64,000 bases of DNA, from the NCBI GenBank assembly GCA_013322215.1, contig JAAMEZ010000058.1, forward strand, positions 806,001 through 870,000. The letters are read 5' to 3'. The notes beneath the pieces are model-generated. The model ran no database searches and was not told the origin of the DNA. It saw only the letters and a list, made by a program, of their open reading frames with translations. The position numbers were made by a program, and so were the translations under genes. This DNA comes from Martinezella rhizogenes. Lineage in GTDB: Bacteria > Pseudomonadota > Alphaproteobacteria > Rhizobiales > Rhizobiaceae. Below are positions 41,316-50,371 of this stretch, in pieces (the stretch's first letter is position 1; every line of letters begins with the position of its first letter).

Positions 41316-41326
41316 CGATTTAATCG
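41316..41326. promoter_or_regulatory. Possible OhrR operator
   Basis: CGATT-T-AATCG is an 11-bp palindrome in the 136-bp AT-rich ohr/ohrR divergent region, 41 bp from the ohr start. Other related AT-rich partial repeats (CGCAATTTGATTTCG) lie near 41343-41357. The exact site is uncertain. Confidence 0.35.
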
Positions 41327-41411
41327 CGCACAATAGATATTTCGCAATTTGATTTCGTAAAATGAATTTGTGACAATGCCGCCAACAAAAGATGGCGGAT
41401 GCGAATTGGCG

Positions 41412-41876
41412 ATGACGGACAAGGCGGATGGGAACCCTACGATCCCCGATGAGGAAAAGTGGCTGGAAAGACAGCTTTGCTTTGCCGTTTACAGCACAGC
41501 ACATGCCTTCAACCGTGCCTACAAGCCGATCCTCGATCGCGTCGGCCTCACCTACCCGCAATATCTCGTCATGCTCGTGCTGTGGGAAACGAGCAATCTG
41601 CCGGTCAAGACCATCGGCGAGAAGCTCGATCTGGATTCCGGCACGCTGTCGCCGCTTCTCAAGCGGCTCGAACAGGCCGGCCTGATCAGCCGCGCCCGCG
41701 ATCCGAAGGACGAGCGTCAGGTCATCATTTCACTGACGGAAAAAGGTATCGCCATGAAGTGTCAGCTCACCACGATCATGGATGCCATCGGCCAGGCGAC
41801 GGGCTGCGATATGGCGGAAATGGCCAATCTGCGAGACCGGTTGCAGCAACTGAAGGTCAATTTGACGACGATTTGA
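41412..41876 (+). CDS. ohrR: MarR-family peroxide-sensing regulator OhrR
   Basis: 154 residues from the ATG at 41412; an ATG at 41376 is also in frame. The sensing cysteine is Cys23 in ERQLCFAVYSTAHAFNRAYKP, the single conserved N-terminal Cys of OhrR, oxidised by organic hydroperoxides. The winged helix follows with LTYPQYLVMLVLWE, LDLDSGTLSPLLKRLE and the wing DPKDERQVIISLT. Represses ohr and itself. Confidence 0.93.
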   Translation: MTDKADGNPTIPDEEKWLERQLCFAVYSTAHAFNRAYKPILDRVGLTYPQYLVMLVLWETSNLPVKTIGEKLDLDSGTLSPLLKRLEQAGLISRARDPKDERQVIISLTEKGIAMKCQLTTIMDAIGQATGCDMAEMANLRDRLQQLKVNLTTI

Positions 41877-41920
41877 AACCGATTCAGGACGCCGGATACT
41901 TCCGGTCAGGACTACAAAAC

Positions 41921-41949
41921 AAAAAGGGCGCCCACGGCGCCCCTTTTTT
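41921..41949. terminator. Bidirectional terminator
   Basis: AAAAAGGGCGCC (41921-41932), loop CAC, GGCGCCCC and TTTTTT (41936-41949); the stem pairs with one bulged C. A and T runs on both sides let it serve both ohrR and the convergent L,D-transpeptidase gene. Confidence 0.85.
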
Positions 41950-41962
41950 CGATGGTGCGATA

Positions 41963-42694
41963 TCAGGCAGTAACCAGGATCGGCGCACGCTCCGGCACGC
42001 GATCATAGAGATCGATGACGTCCTGGTTCAGCAGACGGACGCAGCCGGAAGAAACGGCCTTGCCGATGGAGCGCCAGTCGGGATTGCCGTGCAGGCGATA
42101 GAGCGAGTCCTGCTTGTCCTCGAAAATGTAAAGCGCGCGGGCACCGAGCGGGTTCATCAGGCCCGGAGCCATGCCGCCATTGGCGATGGAATACTTCACG
42201 AGCTCCGGCTGACGGGCGACCATTTCATCCGGCGGATTCCAGCGCGGCCACTTCTTGCGCCACTGAATGACGCCGCGGCCCTGCCAGGCAAAGCCTTCGC
42301 GGCCGACGCCGATGCCATAGCGCATCGCCGTGCCACCCTGCTCGGTCACATAGAGCATGCGCTGGGTGGTGTTGACGACCACGCTGCCGGGTGCTTCGCC
42401 TGTGGGATCGACCACCCGCTGGCGATAGAAGCGCGGATCGATCTGCTTGTAGGGAACCGCCGGAACAACGAAGCCGCCGTCCTCGACGGACGCATAGATT
42501 TCGGCCGGATCGGGTTGCTCGCCATCATAGCTGGAGAACCAGGTGCGGAACGGCCTCGGCGAACCGGTATATTGAACCGGGCTGACGACGGGGCCGTTGT
42601 CGATAGTGGAGGCGCAGCTGGCAAGCGTCGAAACGGCGCCGAGACCAGCAAGCGCGAGAAAATTACGTCGGGATAGGGATGAAGGAAGGCTCAT
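41963..42694 (-). CDS. L,D-transpeptidase (YkuD), lipoprotein with Tat-like signal
   Basis: 243 residues. The signal has twin arginines (SRRNFLALAG, 8-17) and a lipobox-like TLASC with Cys27. The YkuD domain is at about 95-240; the catalytic motif HGNPDWRSIG...SSGCVR gives His202 and Cys218. The family forms 3-3 cross-links in peptidoglycan or attaches proteins to it. Asn-Pro-Leu-Gly-Ala-Arg-Ala-Leu-Tyr before the catalytic site is typical of rhizobial members. It is a paralogue of the gene just upstream. Confidence 0.9.
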   Translation of the reverse strand: MSLPSSLSRRNFLALAGLGAVSTLASCASTIDNGPVVSPVQYTGSPRPFRTWFSSYDGEQPDPAEIYASVEDGGFVVPAVPYKQIDPRFYRQRVVDPTGEAPGSVVVNTTQRMLYVTEQGGTAMRYGIGVGREGFAWQGRGVIQWRKKWPRWNPPDEMVARQPELVKYSIANGGMAPGLMNPLGARALYIFEDKQDSLYRLHGNPDWRSIGKAVSSGCVRLLNQDVIDLYDRVPERAPILVTA

Positions 42695-42855
42695 GTCGAC
42701 AGCATAGTTCCTTTTGTGGAGGAAGCGAAAACCCGTAACAACAGGCTGATTCGGTTCCCCGAGAGGTTCGCAGAGACAGACGCAAAACTAAAGAGCGCAA
42801 ACCACCCCGACTATCGCACTTATGCAACATCACGAAAATTTGTGGTAAAATACTG

Positions 42856-43662
42856 CTACAGAACGACGATTTCCGCCTTATCGGGCACCCGGTTGTAGAG
42901 ATCTATCACGTCCTGATTGAGCATGCGCACGCATCCAGAAGATGCAGCCTTGCCGATCGACTGCCAATCCGGCGTGCCGTGAACCCGATAAAGCGTATCC
43001 CGGCCGTTCTGATAGATATAGAGCGCACGCGCTCCGAGCGGGTTGGTCGGCCCTGGATTCATGCCGCCGCGCTCGGCCGATAGCGGCCTCATCTGCGGAT
43101 CGCGCGCGACCATTTCGGCAGGCGGCGTCCAGCGCGGCCATTTCTGCTTCCATTGGATCAGGCCTCTGCCGTGCCAGGCATACCCTGCCGCACCGAGGCC
43201 GACGCCATAACGCATCGCCTTGCCGCCCGGCTCGACGAAATAGAGGAAATGGTCGCGCGTATCGACGACGATGGTGCCGGGGCGCTCCTTGGTCTGGTAA
43301 TCCACCTCCTGCCGCAGGAAGCGCGGATCGATGCGCTTGTAGGGGATGGCCGGTAACGTGAAGTCGTCTTCGCTGCGCTGCGCATACATGGCCTGATGCA
43401 CTGGATTGAAGGTCGGCAAACCATAGGTCTGATGGAATTGTGTCTGGAAGAGATCGCGCGCCTGCGGCACAGGCTGCACGGGCAGACGCTTTACCCGGTT
43501 CGGCTCGATACCTTCCGGACGATAGAAGACCGGCGTGGTCTCCTGCACGAACCGGTCCGGATCCGTCGCGCCCGTATCGGGAATGATGCTGCAGGCAGAC
43601 AATGTCGCCAGCGCAGCAGCGGTAAGCAGGTGGCGGGAAGCAGGCAGCAGATCGGCCATCAT
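42856..43662 (-). CDS. L,D-transpeptidase (YkuD), lipoprotein
   Basis: 268 residues from the ATG at 43662 (a second ATG follows directly). The lipoprotein signal has LSAC with Cys24 and no twin arginine. Catalytic His228 and Cys244 lie in HGTPDWQSIG...SSGCVR. It shares with the next gene the segment P-A-[IV]-PYK-[RQ]-IDPRF-[LY]-RQ and the NPLGARALYI region, so the two arose by tandem duplication. Predicted to cross-link peptidoglycan at the periplasmic face. A 161-bp gap separates the two, so each may have its own promoter. Confidence 0.9.
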   Translation of the reverse strand: MMADLLPASRHLLTAAALATLSACSIIPDTGATDPDRFVQETTPVFYRPEGIEPNRVKRLPVQPVPQARDLFQTQFHQTYGLPTFNPVHQAMYAQRSEDDFTLPAIPYKRIDPRFLRQEVDYQTKERPGTIVVDTRDHFLYFVEPGGKAMRYGVGLGAAGYAWHGRGLIQWKQKWPRWTPPAEMVARDPQMRPLSAERGGMNPGPTNPLGARALYIYQNGRDTLYRVHGTPDWQSIGKAASSGCVRMLNQDVIDLYNRVPDKAEIVVL

Positions 43663-43830
43663 CGGAAACCAGTTGGAAGATATCGGATCGTCCACATAAT
43701 GACTGCCGCGGCTGGAGCGAGGCTGGCGTCGATCGCCAGACAGCTCCAACGAAGATATTGCACCGATTGGCCAAACTCCTGTTTTCCCTTGCGGCATCAT
43801 GGGCTAGACCAATGCGGTACGGAGGAGCGC

Positions 43831-45180
43831 ATGAATATCGACAGTCTCGACCCGGGCATCTTCGGCCAGAGCGATCAGAAGGCTTGGCTGAAGCTTGTCG
43901 AACGGGCGCTGAAAGGCAAGGATTTCCAGGAAACGCTGGTATCGCGAACCGATGATGGCATCGCCATCGAACCGCTTTACGAGCGGCTGCGCGATGGCGC
44001 GCCGCTTTTCCGCCAACGAGCCGACCTTCCCTGGACGGTGAGCCAGCGCATGGACGATCCGGATATGGAGTGGGCAATGGTGCAGCTCCGCGACGATCTT
44101 GCCAATGGCGCCAGCGGCATCTGCCTCGTCTCCGCCGATTCCGGTTCGGCCTTCGGCACCGGCATGGATGCGCCGCACCCGCCCCTCTCCGAGATGCTGG
44201 CGGCAGCATCGGGCAGGATTGCGACATTGCGCCTCGATGGCTTTTCGTCCGGTGTTGCCAAAACGGTAGCAGCTTCAATTTCGGGTAGGGGCTCCGAAAA
44301 ATTGCACCTTGGCCTCGACGCTTTCTTGTCAGCCGTACATTTTTCAAATTTTAATAGCGATATCAAATACTTCAAAGATTTTAAACCGATTGGCACGATC
44401 GTCAATGCAGACGGCCGCATAGTGCATAATGCCGGCGGGACCGAGGCGCAGGAGTTGGCGGTCATGGCCGCAAGCCTCGTCGGCCATTTACGACTGCTTG
44501 AGGAGGCTGGACTATCGCCGGAAGCAGCGCTTGCGGCAACCAGCCTCTGCCTCTCGGCCGATCAGAACCAGTTCACGACGATCGCCAAGATCCGTGCAGC
44601 GCGACTAATCTTTGCCCGGATCGCCGAAGCTTGCGGCGTCGCCGATCCAGCGCCGGCGCATCTTTTTGTCGAGACGAGCTATCGCATGCTGACCCGCCTC
44701 GACCCCGAGACGAATATCCTGCGCAATGCGATCGCGGTCTTTTCGGCCGGGGTTGGCGGCGCCGACGAGATTTCCGTCCTGCCGCACAGTCTGACGCATG
44801 GCATACCCGACCCACTGGCGCGACGGCTGGCGCGCAACACGCAGACAATTCTGATTGCCGAAAGCCACCTCGATCATGTCCTCGATCCCGCTGCCGGTGC
44901 GGGTGGCATCGCGGCGCTGACCGACGCGCTCGCTGAACGGGCCTGGGGGATTTTCACCGGCATCGATGGCAAGGGCGGATTGGCAAAGGTGATCGCAAGC
45001 GGTGAGCTGGCAGCGATGATCGCCGATGCGCGCGCGAAGCGTGTCGCCAAGCCGATCGTCGGTACGACGCTGTTTGCGATGAAGGCGGAGCGGCCGGTAA
45101 CCGTTTCGGGACCTTTGGGTCCGATTGAGGGTAGCATGGGATTGATGCCGGTGCGGCTGGATGAGGTGGTGAAGGCATGA
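43831..45180 (+). CDS. mutA: Methylmalonyl-CoA mutase small (beta) subunit
   Basis: 449 residues from the ATG at 43831 (GGAGGAG upstream); the frame is open upstream to 43396 but that part is antisense to the transpeptidase gene. TIM-barrel mutase features are present: FKDFKPIGTIVNADGRIVHNAGGTEAQELAVM, ETNILRNAIAVFSAGVGGADEISVLPHS and NTQTILIAESHLDHVLDPAAG. The C-terminal B12-like domain present in longer MutA proteins (about 600 or more residues) is absent, so this is the short non-catalytic partner of ScpA. Codons near 44328-44395 are unusually AT-rich for this gene. Confidence 0.85.
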   Translation: MNIDSLDPGIFGQSDQKAWLKLVERALKGKDFQETLVSRTDDGIAIEPLYERLRDGAPLFRQRADLPWTVSQRMDDPDMEWAMVQLRDDLANGASGICLVSADSGSAFGTGMDAPHPPLSEMLAAASGRIATLRLDGFSSGVAKTVAASISGRGSEKLHLGLDAFLSAVHFSNFNSDIKYFKDFKPIGTIVNADGRIVHNAGGTEAQELAVMAASLVGHLRLLEEAGLSPEAALAATSLCLSADQNQFTTIAKIRAARLIFARIAEACGVADPAPAHLFVETSYRMLTRLDPETNILRNAIAVFSAGVGGADEISVLPHSLTHGIPDPLARRLARNTQTILIAESHLDHVLDPAAGAGGIAALTDALAERAWGIFTGIDGKGGLAKVIASGELAAMIADARAKRVAKPIVGTTLFAMKAERPVTVSGPLGPIEGSMGLMPVRLDEVVKA

Positions 45181-45210
45181 GGATGAACATCGTGTTTCAG
45201 GAGACCGCGC

Positions 45211-45377
45211 ACCCCCCTCTGTCACTTCGTGACATCTCCCCCACAAGGGGGGAGATCATTCCGCGCCAAAATCTAATCCCATCAGCGGCCACAGCCTTGA
45301 TGGCCACAGATCAAGTTTTTCGTTTTTCCAATCTCCCCCTTTGTGGGGGAGATGTCGCCAAAGCGACTGAGGGGGGT
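45211..45377. repeat. Inverted pair of GC-rich palindromic repeat modules
   Basis: A left module (45211-45257) and a right module (45330-45377) are about 47 bp each and nearly complementary (CACCCCCCTC...ACATCTCCCCCACAA against its reverse). They flank 72 bp. The block fills the 232-bp gap between mutA and scpA, so it would form a long hairpin in their common message. Confidence 0.8.
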
Positions 45378-45412
45378 ATCGCGCCCTCCACATTCACGGA
45401 GGCTTCGGCTCC

Positions 45413-47545
45413 ATGACCAAAATCCCCGACTTCCGCACCATCCCCTGGGCCAAGCTACAGGCAACGGCACCAACGACCACCGCCCGGGCCTGGGAAACCC
45501 CCGAAGGCATTGCGGTCAAGCGTGCCTACAGCGAAAGCGATCTCGCCGACCTGAACTTTTTGGACACCTATCCCGGTGCAGCGCCGTTCGTGCGCGGCCC
45601 CTACCCGACAATGTATGTCCAGCAGCCGTGGACCATCCGGCAATATGCCGGCTTCTCGACGGCCGAGGAGTCCAACGCCTTCTATCGCCGCAACCTTGCG
45701 GCCGGGCAGAAGGGCCTTTCCGTCGCCTTCGATCTTGCCACCCATCGCGGCTATGACAGCGATCATCCGCGTGTGGCGGGTGATGTCGGCATGGCAGGCG
45801 TGGCGATCGATTCCATTCTCGACATGCGCCAGCTCTTCGATGGAATTCCGCTTGATGAGATGAGCGTGTCGATGACCATGAACGGCGCGGTGCTGCCGGT
45901 CATGGCGCTCTATATCGTTGCGGCGGAGGAACAGGGCGTCTCCGAGGACAAGCTGTCCGGCACGATCCAGAACGACATCCTCAAGGAGTTCATGGTTCGC
46001 AACACCTATATCTACCCGCCGCAGCCCTCAATGCGCATCGTTTCGGACATTTTCAGCTACACCAGCCAAAGGATGCCGAAATTCAACTCCATTTCGATCT
46101 CCGGCTATCACATGCAGGAAGCCGGTGCGACGGCGGATCTGGAGCTCGCCTACACGATCGCCGATGGCGTCGAATATGCCCGCGCAGGCGTCGCCGCCGG
46201 GCTCGATATCGACAGTTTCGCCCCCCGTCTTTCCTTCTTCTGGGCCGTCGGTATGAACTTCTTCATGGAAGTCGCCAAGATGCGGGCCGGACGGCTGATC
46301 TGGGCCACGCTGATGCAGAAGAATTTCGCGCCGAAGGACCAGAAATCACTGGCGCTTCGGACCCACAGCCAGACATCAGGCTGGTCGCTGACGGCGCAGG
46401 ACCCGATGAACAACATCATCCGCACCATGGTCGAGGCGATGGCGGCAACGCAGGGGCATACCCAGTCGCTCCACACCAATTCCTTCGATGAGGCGCTCGC
46501 CCTGCCGACCGATCATTCCGCCCGCATCGCCCGCAACACGCAGATCCTGCTGCAGAAGGAATCCGGCACGACAGGGATCATCGACCCCTGGGGCGGCTCG
46601 GCCTATGTCGAGCGGCTGACCCATGATCTTGCGGCCCGCGCGATGGCCCATATCGAGGAGGTGGAGGCGCTCGGCGGCATGGCGAAGGCGATCGAGAAAG
46701 GCATCCCCAAGCTTCGAATCGAAGAGGCAGCGGCCCGCACGCAGGCGCGCATCGACAGCGGCCACCAGACCGTCGTCGGCGTCAATTTTTCCAAGCCGGA
46801 ACAGGATATCGAGGTTGATGTCCTGAAGGTCGAGAATTCCGAGGTGCGGGCACGCCAGCTTTCCAAGCTCCAGCAGCTGAAGGGCACCCGCGAGACCGCT
46901 ACGGTGGAAAGCGCATTGGATGCGCTGACGGATGCGGCGCGAAACGGCACCGGCAATCTGCTCGATTTTGCCGTCAAGGCAGCAAGAGCCAGAGCCACCG
47001 TCGGCGAAATCTCTCTGGCGCTTGAAAAAGCCTATGGCCGTCATGTCGCCGAGATCCGAACCATCTCCGGCGTCTACCGCAAGGAAGTCGGTTCCGAAGA
47101 TCCGGTCTTCAATGCGGCCGTGGCCAAAGTCGAGGAATTCCGCAGGGCGCGGGGTGAGAAGCCACGCATCCTCATCGCCAAAATGGGTCAGGACGGACAC
47201 GATCGCGGCCAGAAGGTCATCGCGACGGCTTTCGCCGATCTCGGCTTCGATGTCGTCGTCGGCGCCATGTTCCAGACGCCGGAAGAAGTGGCCGATGTCG
47301 CCGTGCGCGAGGGGGTCGACATCCTCGGAGCATCGTCGCTGGCTGCAGGCCATCTGACGCTGGTGCCGGAATTGAAGGAGGCGCTCACCCGCCGTCACGC
47401 TGGCAATGTGCTGATCGCCGTCGGCGGCGTCATTCCGCCACAGGATTTCGCGGCACTGGAAGCAGCCGGTGCCGATGCGATCTTTCCGCCCGGAACCGTG
47501 ATCGCCGAAGCGGCGGCGGCGTTGATGCAAAAGCTGATGGCATGA
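45413..47545 (+). CDS. scpA: Methylmalonyl-CoA mutase large (alpha) subunit
   Basis: 710 residues, full length. The N-terminal TIM barrel has YPTMYVQQPWTIRQYAG and LSVAFDLATHRG; the C-terminal B12 domain has the base-off motif DGHDRG (594-599, with His596 as cobalt ligand) and the late PPGTVIAEAA. Converts methylmalonyl-CoA to succinyl-CoA with adenosylcobalamin, the last step of propionyl-CoA breakdown. Its ribosome site GGAGG is separated from the ATG by ten bases. It is paired with mutA, 232 bp upstream. Confidence 0.95.
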   Translation: MTKIPDFRTIPWAKLQATAPTTTARAWETPEGIAVKRAYSESDLADLNFLDTYPGAAPFVRGPYPTMYVQQPWTIRQYAGFSTAEESNAFYRRNLAAGQKGLSVAFDLATHRGYDSDHPRVAGDVGMAGVAIDSILDMRQLFDGIPLDEMSVSMTMNGAVLPVMALYIVAAEEQGVSEDKLSGTIQNDILKEFMVRNTYIYPPQPSMRIVSDIFSYTSQRMPKFNSISISGYHMQEAGATADLELAYTIADGVEYARAGVAAGLDIDSFAPRLSFFWAVGMNFFMEVAKMRAGRLIWATLMQKNFAPKDQKSLALRTHSQTSGWSLTAQDPMNNIIRTMVEAMAATQGHTQSLHTNSFDEALALPTDHSARIARNTQILLQKESGTTGIIDPWGGSAYVERLTHDLAARAMAHIEEVEALGGMAKAIEKGIPKLRIEEAAARTQARIDSGHQTVVGVNFSKPEQDIEVDVLKVENSEVRARQLSKLQQLKGTRETATVESALDALTDAARNGTGNLLDFAVKAARARATVGEISLALEKAYGRHVAEIRTISGVYRKEVGSEDPVFNAAVAKVEEFRRARGEKPRILIAKMGQDGHDRGQKVIATAFADLGFDVVVGAMFQTPEEVADVAVREGVDILGASSLAAGHLTLVPELKEALTRRHAGNVLIAVGGVIPPQDFAALEAAGADAIFPPGTVIAEAAAALMQKLMA

Positions 47546-47556
47546 CGACCCGGCTT

Positions 47557-47661
47557 TAGAGCGATTCAGCTTTTCACGGTATCTCTGAGCCGCTCTATCT
47601 CCTTGTTGTCTCGCAATTCCGGACGGAAAACCGCTGCGCACTTTTCCTGGAATTGCTTTAG
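47557..47661. repeat. RIME-type repeat, copy F (two-palindrome form)
   Basis: Fills the gap between the convergent scpA and hydrolase genes. The first half (GCGATTCAGC...CTGAGCCGC) matches copy D with a few changes, and the second is the shared core ending AATTGCTTTAGA. Confidence 0.8.
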
Positions 47662-48644
47662 ACGGCCACGCTCTTGAAGAATTCGATGCTCTGTTCGATT
47701 TCGCCCGGCAGAGCCGAATTGTGGCTACCCGTTACAGTCGCCATTTCCATCTTCACGCCGGCGCCCGTTGCCCGCTTTGCGAGCAGAGCCAGACGCGAAT
47801 CGAAATGGGCTTCCTCGGTGCCGTGGAACAGCTTTATCGGGCTCTTGAAGCTGTGCGCATAGCAGAGCGGCGACCGCATCTGATATTCGCGCGGGTTCCT
47901 GGTGTTGAAGCGAATATCCTGCGGATAGCGACTAAAGAAGGCATAGGCGTCGGGGTTGCCGGATATCGGTGCGACCGCCCGGAACCGCTTGGTCGACATA
48001 GCGGCGAGCATGGCCAGCGTACCACCGATGCTATGACCCGCCAGGAACATGTGGTGCGGATCGACGCCCGGCAGATGCCGCAGCCGGTTGGATGCGGCCA
48101 GCACGTCGGCTACTTCATCATAAAAGCCCGAGAAATTGCCCTTCTGGCCATTTTCCCCGCGCATCGAGGGGATCATGACAACATAGCCGGCCTCGACATA
48201 GGGCTTCATCAGCTGCCAATGCCCCTGGCCGATGGCGTTGCCGCCATGCAGGAACAGCACCGCCGGCTTCGGCTTCTCCGAGCGCGTATAACGGGAAACC
48301 CAGGCGACGAGCTCCAGTTCTTCACCAACACCGCTACGATAAAAAAGCCGTTCGGCGGTCGACGGCGTAACCAGCCGCTCGTAGATATCGGGGGCCGGCC
48401 CCTTGCTCAGGAGATCGGTGCGAAACAGATGGCGCTCCTTGGCGTAGTCGCCCGAAAGCAGCGGCGGCGCATCCTCTGCCTTTTCATCGCTCCGGGCGAT
48501 CGCACCCTTGGTCTCGGCGGGCTTGCTCCCTGTCGTGCTGTCGTCAGCGGCCCTGACGATGGAGGGCGCAAAAAGCGTGACGGCGATACCGGCAAGAATG
48601 CCGCGGCGATTGGGACGAAATACGTTGTCGTCAGACATGGTCAT
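47658..48644 (-). CDS. Tat-exported alpha/beta-hydrolase
   Basis: 328 residues from the ATG at 48644; a second ATG at 48638 is also plausible. Signal: RPNRRGILAGIAVTLFAPSIVRA (about 10-32), with a twin-arginine. The hydrolase fold has VLFLHGGNA, the nucleophile in GHSIGG, and LFHGTEEAHFD and GSHNSAL for the acid and His. It is close to dienelactone-hydrolase/prolyl-oligopeptidase-like enzymes. The substrate is unknown; periplasmic. Confidence 0.8.
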   Translation of the reverse strand: MTMSDDNVFRPNRRGILAGIAVTLFAPSIVRAADDSTTGSKPAETKGAIARSDEKAEDAPPLLSGDYAKERHLFRTDLLSKGPAPDIYERLVTPSTAERLFYRSGVGEELELVAWVSRYTRSEKPKPAVLFLHGGNAIGQGHWQLMKPYVEAGYVVMIPSMRGENGQKGNFSGFYDEVADVLAASNRLRHLPGVDPHHMFLAGHSIGGTLAMLAAMSTKRFRAVAPISGNPDAYAFFSRYPQDIRFNTRNPREYQMRSPLCYAHSFKSPIKLFHGTEEAHFDSRLALLAKRATGAGVKMEMATVTGSHNSALPGEIEQSIEFFKSVAV

Positions 48645-48733
48645 AGGCTCTGTCCAAATATCCCGGCGCAGCTCAAATCTGCACGGGTTGAAAGGCAAGG
48701 CCAACTCACTTTGTGGTGAGGAATCGCCCCGCC

Positions 48734-50371
48734 CTATTCATCGACAACGGGAGCCTTGGCGTCAATCATCGCGATCAAAGTTTCCAGCCTGTCGGCTTCG
48801 TAGGGCGGCTTGTCTGGCCGCAGCCGAGCGATGCGCGGGAAACGCATGGCAACGCCGGATTTATGGCGGGTGGAGCGGTTAATGCCCTCGAAGGCCACCT
48901 CGAGCACAAAGCCGAAATCGCGGTCGGCACGTACGGCCCGTACAGGGCCGAAACGATCGACGGTGTTGTTGCGCACGAATTTGTCGAGCACTTCCAGCTC
49001 CGCATCCGTGAAACCGAAATAGGCCTTGCCGACGGGCACGAGCTGCTCGCCTTCCGGCGTCATCGCCCAGACGCCGAAGGTGAAATCGGAATAGTAGCTG
49101 GATCGCTTGCCGTGGCCGCGCTGTGCATACATCAGCACCGCATCGACATTATAAGGATCGCGCTTCCACTTGAACCAGGGTCCCTTGGCGCGGCCGGCGA
49201 GATAGGAACTGTCGCGGCGCTTGATCATCACCCCTTCGATCACCGGATCGGGCGGCGAGGAGCGCAGCCGGTCAAGCTCCTCCCAGGAGGTGAAATCGAC
49301 GAGTGGCGACAGATCGAAACGGTCGTGCGGTGCTGCCTCGACGATCTCGGTCAACCGCTCGCGCCGATCGAGGAAGCCACGGGCACGCACGTCCTCCGCA
49401 CCATCGAACAGAAGGTCGTAGGCGCGGATGAAGGCCGGAAACTCCTCCAGCATCTTCGAAGTCACGGTCTTGCGGTTGAGGCGCTGCTGCAGATCGGAAA
49501 AGCTGCGCGTCGGGCTGTTGGAACGAACGGTGCCCCCAACCAGCAGCTCGCCATCCATGACGCCTTCGAAACTCATCGCCTCCACGATATCGGGAAAGGC
49601 ACCGGATATGTCATCGCCCGAGCGCGAATAGAGCTTGCTCGTTTCCCCGGAGCGCGAAAGCTGGACGCGAATGCCGTCCCATTTCCATTCGGCGGCGAAA
49701 TCTTTCGGGTCGAGCCCGTCGAGATCGCCGGGTTCGACGGGATTGGCGAGCATGACGGAATGGAAGATCGCCGGCGTCGCCAATATCGGCCGTTCGCCTT
49801 TGCCTTCCAGCCAGCGAAAGAGGCTTTCATAGGGCGGCTGCAGGCCATGCCACAGCGTTTCGATTTCGGTCACATCCTTGCCGCTCAGCTCTGCCAGAGC
49901 TTGCTTGGCAAGCCGCGCCGAAACGCCGATGCGCATCGCGCCCGTCGCAAGTTTCAAGAAGGCGAAACGGCCTGATGTGTCCAACCTATCGAGCAGATCC
50001 CGGACGAAGCTGCGCACTTCGGTTCGCCCCAGCGCATTCATGCGGCGCACGACGTCGCCGAGCCTGGGCTGTTCGCCGGCAGGGCGTTCAATGTCGCTTT
50101 CCTTGTCCCAGACCAGCGAGATCGTCTCGGCGAGATCGCCGACATAATCATAGGAATAGCGGAACAGCACCTCGTCCATGCGCTCGAGCACGAGCTCACG
50201 CAGCATGGCGGGCTTGACGTTGCGCACCTCAAGCGTGCCCGCGATGGCGGCCAGGCCATAGCCGCGGTCGGGATCGGGCGTGTCGCGAAAATAGTCGGTC
50301 AGCAGCTTCAGCTTGCCGTTGCGGCTCGGCGTCAGCACCAGGCGGTCGAGAAGATCGGCAAAGGCTTTCAT
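48734..50371 (-). CDS. ATP-dependent DNA ligase (LigB/ligase-associated type)
   Basis: 545 residues from the ATG at 50371. An N-terminal DNA-binding domain (about 1-200) is followed by the adenylation domain with KWDG at 230-233 (AMP-accepting Lys230), the motifs DGELL and EGVMIKRR, and an OB domain ending with MRFPRIARLRPDK. This is the bacterial ATP-dependent ligase that comes with a dedicated exonuclease, and usually with an Lhr-like helicase and a phosphoesterase. The exonuclease stop and ligase start overlap as TGATG. Confidence 0.9.
   Translation of the reverse strand: MKAFADLLDRLVLTPSRNGKLKLLTDYFRDTPDPDRGYGLAAIAGTLEVRNVKPAMLRELVLERMDEVLFRYSYDYVGDLAETISLVWDKESDIERPAGEQPRLGDVVRRMNALGRTEVRSFVRDLLDRLDTSGRFAFLKLATGAMRIGVSARLAKQALAELSGKDVTEIETLWHGLQPPYESLFRWLEGKGERPILATPAIFHSVMLANPVEPGDLDGLDPKDFAAEWKWDGIRVQLSRSGETSKLYSRSGDDISGAFPDIVEAMSFEGVMDGELLVGGTVRSNSPTRSFSDLQQRLNRKTVTSKMLEEFPAFIRAYDLLFDGAEDVRARGFLDRRERLTEIVEAAPHDRFDLSPLVDFTSWEELDRLRSSPPDPVIEGVMIKRRDSSYLAGRAKGPWFKWKRDPYNVDAVLMYAQRGHGKRSSYYSDFTFGVWAMTPEGEQLVPVGKAYFGFTDAELEVLDKFVRNNTVDRFGPVRAVRADRDFGFVLEVAFEGINRSTRHKSGVAMRFPRIARLRPDKPPYEADRLETLIAMIDAKAPVVDE

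Noticed and set aside
43396..43830. N-terminal extension of the mutA frame
   Set aside because: It is antisense to the L,D-transpeptidase gene; the ATG at 43831 has a GGAGGAG ribosome site and the family start.
45177..45416. 79-codon frame between mutA and scpA
   Set aside because: It consists mostly of the inverted repeat modules and has no coding character.
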